From the NCBI GenBank assembly GCA_020638465.1, contig JACKIM010000001.1:1682501-1746500 (forward strand): a stretch of DNA of 64,000 nucleotides, in the 5' to 3' direction. Position numbers and translations under genes: made by a program. This stretch comes from Geminicoccaceae bacterium (GTDB lineage Bacteria; Pseudomonadota; Alphaproteobacteria; Geminicoccales; Geminicoccaceae). The notes beneath the pieces were generated by a model, which worked only from the letters and a program-made list of their open reading frames with translations, had not been told where the DNA came from and made no database searches. Shown piece by piece: positions 1-9,030 of this stretch (positions are counted from its first letter, which is position 1; each line of letters opens with the position of its first letter).

Positions 1-705
<705 letters not shown>

Positions 706-799
706 GAGCGAACTCACCCCCCTCCAGCAGACATGCTGGACGTCCCAGCCTTCATACCTGTGTCCAGTAACCAGACAATTTGCGTGATCCGCTTGGAGG

Positions 800-915
800 G
801 CCTGGTGGCCATAGCGAGAGTGAACCACCCGAACCCATTCCGAACTCGGACGTGAAACCTCTCAGCGCCCATGGTACTGCGTCTCAAGGCGTGGGAGAGT
901 CGGTCGCCGCCAGGC
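800..915 (+). rRNA. rrf: 5S rRNA
   Basis: A 5S rRNA gene lies about 95 bp downstream of the 23S gene. It shows the typical core CCGAACCCATTCCGAACTCG and closing helix arms GCCTGGTGG and CCGCCAGGC. The flanks extend this helix: GTGATCCG-TTGGAGG upstream and CCTCC-CGGATCAC downstream can pair. This gives a long stem of the kind cut during pre-rRNA processing. Ends are judged from the terminal helix and may be off by one or two bases. Confidence 0.95.
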
Positions 916-966
916 CCTCCAAACGGATCACCAGCAAACATGCCTCCTCACGAAATCCACCACCAA

Positions 967-1043
<77 letters not shown>

Positions 1044-1056
1044 ACGATAATTGCGA

Positions 1057-1084
1057 AACCTCCGTAGGCCCCGCCGCGGAGGTT
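1057..1084 (+). terminator. terminator of the rRNA operon
   Basis: Perfect 8-bp arms AACCTCCG and CGGAGGTT enclose a 12-base GC-rich loop and are followed by TTTTGCTTTT. This fits a Rho-independent terminator for the rRNA/tRNA transcript. The same stem, read on the minus strand, lies just beyond the end of norD at 1107 and could also stop the nor transcript. Confidence 0.85.
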
Positions 1085-1106
1085 TTTGCTTTTCCTGGCC
1101 CATGAA

Positions 1107-3011
1107 CTAGGGTGAGGTGATCTCTTTGTAGAGTCGTGGCAGGGCGTTGGGCAGCTGACCGATATGGCTGACCATCGCATAGCCACCGCGACCGAAAATG
1201 TAGGGGACGTAGCTCTCTGCCCGGCGATCGACCGTTACCGCGAAGCTCCGGATTCCGGCGAGGCGAGCTTCGATCACGGCCTTGCGGGTGTCTTCGATCG
1301 CGTAGCGACCTTCGTAGTGATCGCTGTCATTGGGCTTGCCGTCGCTCACCAGCAGAATGAGGCGGTGGCTCTCACCGCGATCCTTGAGGATGGCTGTCTG
1401 ATGCCGGAGGGCGGCTCCCATGCGGGTGTAGTTACCAGGGCTGAGCGCGACGATCCGTTGACGGACTTTGGTCGTGAAACCCTCTTCGAATGCTTTGATG
1501 AGCCCGATGCGCACATCGTGGCGGCGTCGCGAGGTAAAGCTGTGGATGGCAAAATGGTCGCCGCAGGCATCGATGCCGAAAGCCAGTGCCATCAGAGCTT
1601 CCTTTTCGACATCAAGCACACGACGATTTTCGATATAAGAATCCGTTGAAAGGGAGGCGTCCATAAGCACGGCCACGGCGAGGTCGCGAGCGACGGCGTG
1701 AGATGCCGTATAGATGCGATCGCTGCCGTTCGTTCCCGACGCGAGATCGGTGTTGCGGCGGACTAGGGCATCAATGTCGAGCTCGTTGCCGTCGATCTGC
1801 TGGCGCAGCGTCAGACGTTTTGGGCGCAATACCTCGAACTGTCGCCGGACGAGGCGAATGCGCCGTCGAGCGGCTTCATCAGGGCACCAATCGTCGCCGG
1901 ACGGCTGCACCGGTTCGACCATGATCCGGCAGTAATCCGGCATATAGCGGCGTTTTCGATCGTTCCATTCGGGATAGCGGAAGGTACCGCTTCGGGCCGC
2001 ATGTGTTTGCATTTCGCGGTGGCCGGTCTCCAGCGCAAGCGAAATGCGGCTTGAGGTCGAGCGGCTGCGTCGTCCGAGCTGGATAGTTTCGAAATCGTCG
2101 GCGGCCTTTTTGGCAAAATCCGGATCACTGTCGTCATCCGGTCGGTTGATATCGCCCATCTGGTCGGCGAGCAGCATCCATTCGCCCTTGACGATCATGG
2201 TCAGGGGATCAGGCCGTTCGCTATTGTCGAAATCCCGCTGTTCCACGAAATGTTTTTTTTCAGCAGCCTGTCGGCGTTGCGGATCAGGGCCGTTCAGGGC
2301 GTCTGAAGAATCCTCATCGTCTGTAGCATACCATGCAGCCTCGCTGCGGCCCCAGATCGGACTTGGCAGAAAGGGGCGGTAGGATGGCTTGGGCGCCTGC
2401 CGGCTCAACGCCTGCAATAGACCAGCGACGTTCTGCCTTCGATGGAGATGATCGATGACCATCTCGATGGCGGCTTCCTGCGCGTTGAGTGAACGCCTTG
2501 GGCGCGCCAGCCAGCTTGCTTGTGCAAGACGGTCAAAGCGTTCGCACAAGCCCGGAAAGCGGTCCAGTGTGCGCTCCTGCGCCTGCTGGATGCGCGCAAG
2601 GCGCCGGATATCGCCCAAAAAGCCGGGTTCGGGCTCAGGGTCCCGGAGCTGGGCCATGAACGCCGCAAGCCACCAGTAGAGATCGCGGTTGAGTGCCGGG
2701 TCGGAAAAGAGATCCATGCGCTCGGGGAGGAGGAGGCTGTTGCCGGTGAACGTCGCGCAGGCGAGGCGTTCCTCGCTCATGACGATACGTTGCAATCGCG
2801 TCAGACGATGGCTCGAAGAGCGTTCGAGCACGGCATCGATTTCTGCCGCAGCATCGCCGCCCATGGCTCGAAAGAAGGTGGCCAGCGGTGCCTTTATGGC
2901 AGCGAGTTCCACGGCCGCTTGCGGGTAATGCCGATAGCTTGGCTGATGGCCGACCAGCCGGTGCCAGAGCTTGCCAAACTGTTCTTCATATTCAATCCAT
3001 GCGAGGCTCAT
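1107..3011 (-). CDS. norD: NorD, VWA-domain nitric oxide reductase activation protein
   Basis: A 634-aa cytoplasmic protein of the NorD/CbbO type, which works with the MoxR ATPase NorQ to assemble or activate nitric oxide reductase, probably in metal insertion into NorB. The C-terminal quarter is a von Willebrand A domain: DLAVAVLMDASLSTDS carries the MIDAS motif DxSxS, and LILLVSDGKPND supplies a later metal-ligand region. The central part is charged and low in complexity. The ATG at 3011 follows GAAGG and overlaps the norQ stop region; an in-frame TTG at 3026 is the alternative. Last gene of norCBQD. Confidence 0.93.
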   Translation of the reverse strand: MSLAWIEYEEQFGKLWHRLVGHQPSYRHYPQAAVELAAIKAPLATFFRAMGGDAAAEIDAVLERSSSHRLTRLQRIVMSEERLACATFTGNSLLLPERMDLFSDPALNRDLYWWLAAFMAQLRDPEPEPGFLGDIRRLARIQQAQERTLDRFPGLCERFDRLAQASWLARPRRSLNAQEAAIEMVIDHLHRRQNVAGLLQALSRQAPKPSYRPFLPSPIWGRSEAAWYATDDEDSSDALNGPDPQRRQAAEKKHFVEQRDFDNSERPDPLTMIVKGEWMLLADQMGDINRPDDDSDPDFAKKAADDFETIQLGRRSRSTSSRISLALETGHREMQTHAARSGTFRYPEWNDRKRRYMPDYCRIMVEPVQPSGDDWCPDEAARRRIRLVRRQFEVLRPKRLTLRQQIDGNELDIDALVRRNTDLASGTNGSDRIYTASHAVARDLAVAVLMDASLSTDSYIENRRVLDVEKEALMALAFGIDACGDHFAIHSFTSRRRHDVRIGLIKAFEEGFTTKVRQRIVALSPGNYTRMGAALRHQTAILKDRGESHRLILLVSDGKPNDSDHYEGRYAIEDTRKAVIEARLAGIRSFAVTVDRRAESYVPYIFGRGGYAMVSHIGQLPNALPRLYKEITSP

Positions 3012-3015
3012 GCCT

Positions 3016-3846
3016 TCAGCCGCCAAAACTGGCTCTCACGACCTCGCGCAGCCCCGCCTTGACATCGCTGTCATCAGAAAGGGGTTCGATCAGCGCGGCC
3101 TCGATCGCTTCCGGCGGTGACAATCCCTCGCGGATCAAGCTGGCCGCATAGACCAGAAGGCGGGTCGAGCAGGCTTCCTCGAGATCGACACCCTTGAGGT
3201 CACGCAAGCGTGTCGCGAGGTTGATGAGCGGGCGCACACTCTCCGGCGCCAATCCGGATTCGTTTGCCACGATGTCCAGTTCCCGCGCCGGCTCGGGAAA
3301 GTCGAACTCGATCGCGAGAAAACGCTGGCGCGTGCTCGGCTTGAGGGACTTGAGTATGTTCTGGTAGCCCGGATTGTAGGATACCACGAGCATGAAGTCG
3401 GGTGATGCCGCCAGTTCCTCGCCGGTGCGCTCCAGCGGCAGGATGCGGCGATCGTCGGTCAGCGGATGGAGGACAACGGTGACGTCCTTTCTGGCCTCGA
3501 CGATCTCGTCGAGATAGCAGATGCCGCCCTCGCGCACCGCACGGGTCAGCGGACCATCGGTCCAGACGGTTTCACCGCCCTTGAGCAGGTGACGGCCGGT
3601 GAGATCGGCGGCCGTGAGATCATCGTGACAGCTGACCGTGAACAGCTTTCGACCCAGCTTTGATGCCATATGGGCGACAAAGCGTGTCTTGCCGCAGCCG
3701 GTGGGCCCCTTGACGAGAAGCGGCAGGCCGAGCCTCGCGGCAGTTTCGAACACGCGCTCCTCATTGCCCTGCGGCCGATAAAAGGGCGGGTGTCCCGTTT
3801 CGGCCGCAGGGGAGCGGATATGCGCCATGGCTTCCAATGGCTTCAC
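3016..3846 (-). CDS. norQ: NorQ, MoxR-family AAA+ ATPase
   Basis: A 276-aa cytoplasmic AAA+ ATPase required with NorD for active NO reductase. Walker A is KGPTGCGKTRF (about residues 46-56) and Walker B is ICYLDEIVEA (about 112-121). A sensor-1-like segment, LVVSYNPGYQ, follows. The chosen start is a GTG at 3846 whose GTGA overlaps the norB stop; an ATG at 3828 is possible. Length and order (norC-norB-norQ-norD) match the standard alphaproteobacterial operon. Confidence 0.94.
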   Translation of the reverse strand: MKPLEAMAHIRSPAAETGHPPFYRPQGNEERVFETAARLGLPLLVKGPTGCGKTRFVAHMASKLGRKLFTVSCHDDLTAADLTGRHLLKGGETVWTDGPLTRAVREGGICYLDEIVEARKDVTVVLHPLTDDRRILPLERTGEELAASPDFMLVVSYNPGYQNILKSLKPSTRQRFLAIEFDFPEPARELDIVANESGLAPESVRPLINLATRLRDLKGVDLEEACSTRLLVYAASLIREGLSPPEAIEAALIEPLSDDSDVKAGLREVVRASFGG

Positions 3847-5192
3847 TCCGCCGGCTGCAGGGCGATGTCGCTTTCGGTCAGCTGTTCTTTGACCGGTCCA
3901 AAGACGGCGTAGATATAGAGCAGTGCGCCGATCACGAAGACAATGCCGGAGCCGAGCCGCATCCAGTAGAACAGCGACAGCTGATCTTGAATGGTCATGA
4001 AGTCGAGCTCACCCTGTACGCGCTGAAGATGGGTCTGGACGACGCCCGCGAATGTGAGGGTGAAGGTCATGAACGCCATGGCCCCGGTCATCAGCCAGAA
4101 GCTCCACATGTTCATGACCTGATTGTAGGGCTGCAAACCGCGCAGGGATGGCATCGCATAGGTAATGATGCCAAGATTGAGCATGACATAGGCGCCGTAG
4201 AAGGCGAGATGGCCATGGGCGGCGGTCACCTGCGTGCCGTGGGTGTAGTAGTTCATCGGTGCCAGTGTGTGCATGAAGCCCCACACACCGCCACCGAAGA
4301 ATGCCACCAGCGGGCAGCCGAGCGCCCAGAGCAGCGCCGCCTTGTTGGGATGGTTCCGCCCGCCCTTGTAGACCATGGTGAATGCCCAAACGACCATGGC
4401 GAAGAAGGGGGCGACTTCCAGCGTCGAGAAGATGGAGCCGACCCATTGCCAGTATCCCGGCGTGCCGATCCAGTAATAGTGATGGCCGGTGCCAAGCAGT
4501 CCGGAGAACAGCGCCAGACCGACGACAATGTAGAGCCATTTCTCGACCACCTCGCGATCGACACCCGTCACCTTGATGAGCAGATAGGCGAGGATGGCCG
4601 CCATGATGAGTTCCCAGACACCTTCGACCCAGATATGGACGACCCACCACCAGTAAAGCTTGTCGAGCACGAGGTTGCCTGGATTGTAGAAGGCGAAGAA
4701 GAAAAACAAACCCGCACCCCAGAGACCAAGTAAAAGAACTGAGGATACGGAAGTCTTTCGGCCCTTGAGTACAGTGAGACTGATATTGACCAGAAAGAGG
4801 ACCACACCGATGGCAAGTGCGATTTTCACATAGATCGGTTGTTCAAGAAATTCCCGGCCCTCATGAATACCGAAGAGGTAACCGACCACGGCAACAGCGG
4901 CGGCAAGAAAGATGATCCAGAATTGCAGATGGGCGATCAGCGGCGATACGATCTCGCGTTCGGCCTCTTCCGGCAGCAGATAGTAAGTAGCACCAAAGAA
5001 GCCAAGCAGCAGCCACACGATCAGCGCATTGATGTGAATCATGCGGATGATGTTGAACGGCAGGATCTCGGAAAACAGATTCGGCATCACATAGATCAGG
5101 CCGGCGAGGACGCCGACCAGGACCTGGGCGGCGAACAAAAAGATCGCGCCGGCGAAATAGGGGTAGGCGAGCTTTTGCGTTTCGTAGCGCAT
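3843..5192 (-). CDS. norB: NorB, cytochrome bc-type nitric oxide reductase large subunit
   Basis: A 449-aa integral membrane subunit, with about 12 helices, of the cNOR heme-copper oxidase relative that reduces 2 NO to N2O. Visible family motifs include IRMIHINALIVWLLLG near the first heme ligand, HIWVEGVWEL with the conserved glutamates, LGTGHHYYWIG with catalytic histidines, and THGTQVTAAHGHLAFYG with the C-terminal heme ligands. The lack of a fused quinol-oxidising N-terminal domain, and NorC next door, point to cNOR rather than qNOR. ATG 5192 is preceded by AAGGGAAA; a longer frame to 5261 only re-reads norC. Confidence 0.97.
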   Translation of the reverse strand: MRYETQKLAYPYFAGAIFLFAAQVLVGVLAGLIYVMPNLFSEILPFNIIRMIHINALIVWLLLGFFGATYYLLPEEAEREIVSPLIAHLQFWIIFLAAAVAVVGYLFGIHEGREFLEQPIYVKIALAIGVVLFLVNISLTVLKGRKTSVSSVLLLGLWGAGLFFFFAFYNPGNLVLDKLYWWWVVHIWVEGVWELIMAAILAYLLIKVTGVDREVVEKWLYIVVGLALFSGLLGTGHHYYWIGTPGYWQWVGSIFSTLEVAPFFAMVVWAFTMVYKGGRNHPNKAALLWALGCPLVAFFGGGVWGFMHTLAPMNYYTHGTQVTAAHGHLAFYGAYVMLNLGIITYAMPSLRGLQPYNQVMNMWSFWLMTGAMAFMTFTLTFAGVVQTHLQRVQGELDFMTIQDQLSLFYWMRLGSGIVFVIGALLYIYAVFGPVKEQLTESDIALQPAE

Positions 5193-5209
5193 GATGGCGT
5201 TTCCCTTGA

Positions 5210-5662
5210 TCAACCGTTGTCGAACGGCGGCCAGTTCTGGGTATTGATCTTGCTGACCCACTCAAGAAAATGGGCGAGATCGTCCAGTTGCTGGTCGTTC
5301 AGGTTGAATTGCGGCATCTGCCGGCGTCCCTCGATGCCGCTTGGTTGTGCCTGCATCCAGGCCTTGATCATGTCGCGCGCACCCTCGGGATCGTCGCGGC
5401 CACCCCAGCGCACGAAGACGTTTCCGACCTCCGGCGCGAAATAGGCACCTTCACCGAGAATCGTGTGACAGTCGATGCAGGCATTCTCTTCCCAGACCCG
5501 CTTGCCGGCGACCACCTGATCGGTGAAGCCCTCGACATCGATGGCCTCGTTCATCGCATAGAAGTGGCTGTGTGCCACCAGTCCAGCAAAGACGAGAAAG
5601 AAGAACAACGAACCCGCATAAAAGATGTTGCGCGCGGCAGCCTTGGTCAGACCGTCACCCAT
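5210..5662 (-). CDS. norC: NorC, cytochrome c subunit of nitric oxide reductase
   Basis: A 150-aa membrane-anchored monoheme cytochrome c that passes electrons to NorB. One N-terminal helix (NIFYAGSLFFFLVFAGLVAH) anchors it, and the heme site is CIDCH (ENACIDCHTILGEGAYFAP). A methionine in RRQMPQF is the likely distal ligand. ATG 5662 follows AGGGGACG. First gene of the operon; an FNR/NNR-type box is centred about 73 bp upstream, with an AT-rich -10-like stretch (CATATTT) at the proper distance. Confidence 0.96.
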   Translation of the reverse strand: MGDGLTKAAARNIFYAGSLFFFLVFAGLVAHSHFYAMNEAIDVEGFTDQVVAGKRVWEENACIDCHTILGEGAYFAPEVGNVFVRWGGRDDPEGARDMIKAWMQAQPSGIEGRRQMPQFNLNDQQLDDLAHFLEWVSKINTQNWPPFDNG

Positions 5663-5728
5663 GGCCGGGCGTCCCCTGTTATATGGCACCAACGTTGATT
5701 GAAATATGGTCTACGTCCGGGGTGAGCC

Positions 5729-5742
5729 TTGATCGCGGTCAA
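5729..5742. promoter_or_regulatory. FNR/NNR-type box between norC and the TrpD2-like gene
   Basis: TTGATCGCGGTCAA matches the FNR/CRP-family consensus (TTGAY-N4-RTCAA). Its centre is 73 bp upstream of norC; a class II arrangement (-41.5) would place the norC start near 5694 with CATATTT as -10. On the other side the TrpD2-like start codon at 5805 is about 70 bp away, so the single box could also serve the rightward gene. Confidence 0.85.
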
Positions 5743-5804
5743 GGATCTCCCGCGCTCTCGTCGCAAAATGGCGACGATCGCTCGAATCAGGCAGGACGGC
5801 TGTC

Positions 5805-6788
5805 ATGAATGCGCAGTTTACCGAGTTCGTCCGGGCCGTTGCGCGCGGCAGAAGGTTGGGGCGGAGCCTCGATATCGGGGAAGCCGAGCGGGCGATGGGT
5901 ATGATCATGGACGGGGAGGCCACACCGGAACAGGTTGGCGCGTTCCTCATGGTCCTGCGCTACCGCGTCGAGACGTCAAAGGAAATCGCCGGTTTCGTGC
6001 GCGCTGCCCGCAAGCGGATGGCTATCCAGACGTTGCTCGATGTCGACCTCGACTGGCCCTCCTATGCCGATCATCACCGCCAGCTTCCCTGGTTTGTGCT
6101 CGCGGCGCGGCTGCTGGCTGAAAACGGCGTGCGCATCGTCATGCACGGTATCGAGGGTGCGGGCACGGCCACGACCCGTGCGGCCCTGCGCGCCATGGAT
6201 GTTCCGGTCGCCAGGGATGGGGAGGTTCTTCGAAAGGCGCTCGATCGCGGGCTCGTCTATGTGCCACTGGAGGATCTTTGTCCGCTGATGCAGCGGTTAT
6301 TCGACCTGAAGCGGCTGTTCGGCCTGCGCTCCTGCGTCCACACGATGGCCCGCGAACTCAATCCCTTCGGGGCCCCGGCGCAGATTCAGGGTGTGTTTCA
6401 TCCCGATTATCTCGAACTGCATCGCGGTATCCAGAGATGGCTCGACCAGCCGGCCGCGATCACGTTCAAGGGCGGGGGCGGCGAGGGGCAGCGCAACCCC
6501 TGCAAGCCTTGCGACGTTCGCGTCCTCCGGCATGGCGAGAGCTTTGACGAGAGCTGGAGCAGCCTTACGGAAGGCGAGGGATACCCTTGGCGGGAGGAGC
6601 CGCTCGATGTGCGGCGGCTGCGTGCATTGTGGCAGGGGGAGTGGTCGGCTGAAGCACCGCGCCGGGCAGTCACCGGTACGGCCGCCATGTGCCTGTGGCT
6701 CACACGGCGGGTGGCAACGCCGGCGGCAGCGGAAAGCATGGCGGAGGCAATGTGGCTGAAGCGGGCGCCGCTTGCCGTCGCAGCCTGA
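5805..6788 (+). CDS. TrpD2/YbiB-like glycosyltransferase-fold protein
   Basis: A 327-aa cytoplasmic protein resembling the anthranilate phosphoribosyltransferase fold of the TrpD2/YbiB group (MGMIMDGEATPEQVGAFLMV and VMHGIEGAGTATTRAAL correspond to the helical domain and the phosphate-binding region). YbiB relatives bind nucleic acid rather than making tryptophan, and no other trp gene is nearby. A CxxC pair (NPCKPCDVRVL, about residues 229-239) stands out. ATG 5805 is preceded by AGGACGG. It is divergent from norC, shares the FNR-type box region, and converges on the nir operon. A role in denitrification is inferred only from position. Confidence 0.75.
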   Translation: MNAQFTEFVRAVARGRRLGRSLDIGEAERAMGMIMDGEATPEQVGAFLMVLRYRVETSKEIAGFVRAARKRMAIQTLLDVDLDWPSYADHHRQLPWFVLAARLLAENGVRIVMHGIEGAGTATTRAALRAMDVPVARDGEVLRKALDRGLVYVPLEDLCPLMQRLFDLKRLFGLRSCVHTMARELNPFGAPAQIQGVFHPDYLELHRGIQRWLDQPAAITFKGGGGEGQRNPCKPCDVRVLRHGESFDESWSSLTEGEGYPWREEPLDVRRLRALWQGEWSAEAPRRAVTGTAAMCLWLTRRVATPAAAESMAEAMWLKRAPLAVAA

Positions 6789-6806
6789 TCCCCCGAATTC
6801 CGGTTT

Positions 6807-7544
6807 TCACGATGCCGCGGAAATGCCGCCTGCAACAGGTTCTGCAAGGCTCTCGACCAGTTCCGCCAGCAAGGGAACCATCTGTCTGCTCATGCCGATC
6901 GGCCCGCTGTAGCGCATATCGGCGCCAAGATTGGCCAGACCGGCTATGACGTCGTCGATGCCATGCGGACCCGGATCGATGAAATAGCCGATGGCGACGG
7001 TGGGGCGTCTTGTGAGCCTCGCTGTGACATCCGCGAGAAAGGGCGGCGCATCGAGGAAGGCCATTGCGACCTGCGCAAATGACCACGTCCGTGCGATTCC
7101 CGCATGCTCCAGCACGATCCTGTCGGCTCCTTGATGTCTGGTCGTGCCGTGCCCGATCAGGAGCAGGTTGCTCTGCGTCTGGGAGCCGGCCAGCGTCAAC
7201 GCCCGGTCGCGGACGATCTGTGGCAGACGCGGATGTTCGCCAAGAGGTCGCGTCATGTGCGTCTGCAGCGCTGGTGGCAGTCGCGAGCGGATGGCGTCGT
7301 GAATATAGCCGCGCGCCATGAGGACCGGGACGACGACATCATGTTCATCGAACCCGCAAGTTGCCTCCTCGATGCCGGGTGTGCCGCGCAGACAGCCAAC
7401 GCGAATCTCACGGTCCGGAAATTCGCCGCGCAACGCCTCGGCGTGCTGGCCCGCGACCCCCGGCCCGCCATGGACGCCATGACTGAGAAGGGCGATGCGG
7501 TTAATGGCTCGTGCCCTCCTCGTTGGAGATCTTGTTCCCGACAT
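6807..7544 (-). CDS. CbiX/SirB-like two-domain tetrapyrrole chelatase
   Basis: A protein of up to 245 aa of the CbiX/SirB class II chelatase type, which inserts Fe or Co into sirohydrochlorin. Two related halves are visible: ALLSHGVHGGPGVAGQHAEA at the N-terminus and NLLLIGHGTTRHQGAD about 110 residues later, each carrying the His-Gly element typical of the active site. It follows nirN in the heme d1 operon, so a role in siroheme supply is likely. The start is uncertain: ATG 7544 lies inside nirN with a weak ribosome site, while an ATT at 7505, overlapping the nirN TAA, sits nine bases after AGGAGG. Cobalt rather than iron specificity cannot be excluded. Confidence 0.8.
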   Translation of the reverse strand: MSGTRSPTRRARAINRIALLSHGVHGGPGVAGQHAEALRGEFPDREIRVGCLRGTPGIEEATCGFDEHDVVVPVLMARGYIHDAIRSRLPPALQTHMTRPLGEHPRLPQIVRDRALTLAGSQTQSNLLLIGHGTTRHQGADRIVLEHAGIARTWSFAQVAMAFLDAPPFLADVTARLTRRPTVAIGYFIDPGPHGIDDVIAGLANLGADMRYSGPIGMSRQMVPLLAELVESLAEPVAGGISAAS

Positions 7545-9030
7545 TGTATTTGCCAACAGGTTTGTTCGCCGGGATGCGGCGGACTTCTGTGAGGCTTTCG
7601 GCGTCATAGACTACGACGGCACCGTCCTCTTCCCAGATGCTCAACAAGGCATAGCGGCCGTCGCGGGTGAATTCGACATGGGCGGCGGTCTTGCCCGGTG
7701 CGGGGACCAGCGTTTCCACAATCTCCAGCGTGCGCTTGTCGATCACGTGCACCTGATCCCGGTTGGGTCCGAAAAAGACATCGGCCCAGGCGTAAGGGGT
7801 GTTGGCGTGACTGCGCATGAAAAAGCCTGGCCCGCCGGTCTCGATCTTTTTGATCAGCTTCCAGTCGCTCATGTCGATGATGCTGATGGCGGCCTCTTTG
7901 AGGTGCGGGCTCGCCATGACGCGGTGGCCTTCATGATCGAAGGTGATGCCCGAGCCCAGATGCGGCATACCGGCGATGGGCAGATCGGCGATCTCGGCGC
8001 GGACGTCGAGATTGACAACCTTGCCGCCCTGGCCGTCACGCGAGGTGCCCATGACGTGGCGATAGGACTGGTCGAAGAAAAAATCGTCGAGGGGTTCGCT
8101 CAAGGGTGTGACGCGCACCGGCAGGTATTCAGGGAGGGCCTCGACCATGCCCTTTTCATGGCTGTGCACAAAGGCGCCGCCGAAGCCGGGTGGTGGCGTG
8201 TCGCTGTAATTGATCTCCCACAATTCGGGAATGTCCTTCATGGCCACGATGAAGCTCGACCGCAGGGCCGCCTGATAGACGGCGGACACCCGGCTTTGAG
8301 TGTCGAAGATTCGAACGGGCTGGAGGCTCGTGGCGTCGAGGATGACCAGATTGTGCGGAAGATAGTTGGCAACGGCGAGGTAGCGTCCGTCATGGCTGAT
8401 GGCAATGTTGCGGGTGTTGATGCCGGCGCGCACTTCGGCCACCGGCTGCAGTGACCAGAGATCGTAGACCATCACCCAGCCATCACGCGAGGCGAGGTAG
8501 GTATAGCGACCATCGGGCGAGAATTTGGCACCACCATGCAGGGCATAATGCGAGGGAAATCGCGCCAGTCGCTCGAATGTGTCACCGTCGAGGATCGAGA
8601 CGTGATGATCGCCTGCCTCGACCAGTACGAACAGATTAAGCGGATCGGCGTCGAAGACGGGTTGATCGGCGAAATTCTTGCCGAGCGGATTGATCGAAGC
8701 GCGGATGGAGGTCTCGTCCCATGTCGGCATTACCTCAAGCGGCTGGTAGATCAGGTCGACAAGCGTCTGGATGTTTGCATCGCCTAGAGTGTCACCGAAA
8801 GCGGGCATTTGGGTGGCCGGACGACCGTTGCGGATTACTTCTGCTGCTTTTTCCGGGCGCAGGCGGGAGAGACTTTCTGGGAGAAGTGCGGGGCCCATTC
8901 CGCCGAGCCGGTCGCTGCCATGACAGCTTGCACAGTTCTCCATATAGAGCGCTTCGGCGAGGGCTGGCTGGCTGGAAGCGAGCAGGGCGAACGCGAATGC
9001 CACACTGTCAGGCCGCAACATGCGCCACAT
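7501..9030 (-). CDS. nirN: NirN, c-type cytochrome / d1-binding dihydro-heme d1 dehydrogenase
   Basis: A 509-aa periplasmic protein similar to NirS, which oxidises dihydro-heme d1 to heme d1 as the last step of cofactor synthesis. A signal peptide (VAFAFALLASSQPALA) is followed by one c-type heme motif, CASCH (about residues 33-37), then an eight-bladed propeller with repeats such as KFSPDGRYTYLASRDG and ISHDGRYLAVANY. ATG 9030 follows GAGGAG at good spacing; an in-frame TTG at 9036 and ATG at 9021 are alternatives. It overlaps the 3' end of nirJ. Confidence 0.92.
   Translation of the reverse strand: MWRMLRPDSVAFAFALLASSQPALAEALYMENCASCHGSDRLGGMGPALLPESLSRLRPEKAAEVIRNGRPATQMPAFGDTLGDANIQTLVDLIYQPLEVMPTWDETSIRASINPLGKNFADQPVFDADPLNLFVLVEAGDHHVSILDGDTFERLARFPSHYALHGGAKFSPDGRYTYLASRDGWVMVYDLWSLQPVAEVRAGINTRNIAISHDGRYLAVANYLPHNLVILDATSLQPVRIFDTQSRVSAVYQAALRSSFIVAMKDIPELWEINYSDTPPPGFGGAFVHSHEKGMVEALPEYLPVRVTPLSEPLDDFFFDQSYRHVMGTSRDGQGGKVVNLDVRAEIADLPIAGMPHLGSGITFDHEGHRVMASPHLKEAAISIIDMSDWKLIKKIETGGPGFFMRSHANTPYAWADVFFGPNRDQVHVIDKRTLEIVETLVPAPGKTAAHVEFTRDGRYALLSIWEEDGAVVVYDAESLTEVRRIPANKPVGKYNVGNKISNEEGTSH

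Noticed and set aside
5192..5261. N-terminal extension of norB
   Set aside because: The extra codons re-read the end of norC, and a good ribosome site precedes the ATG at 5192.
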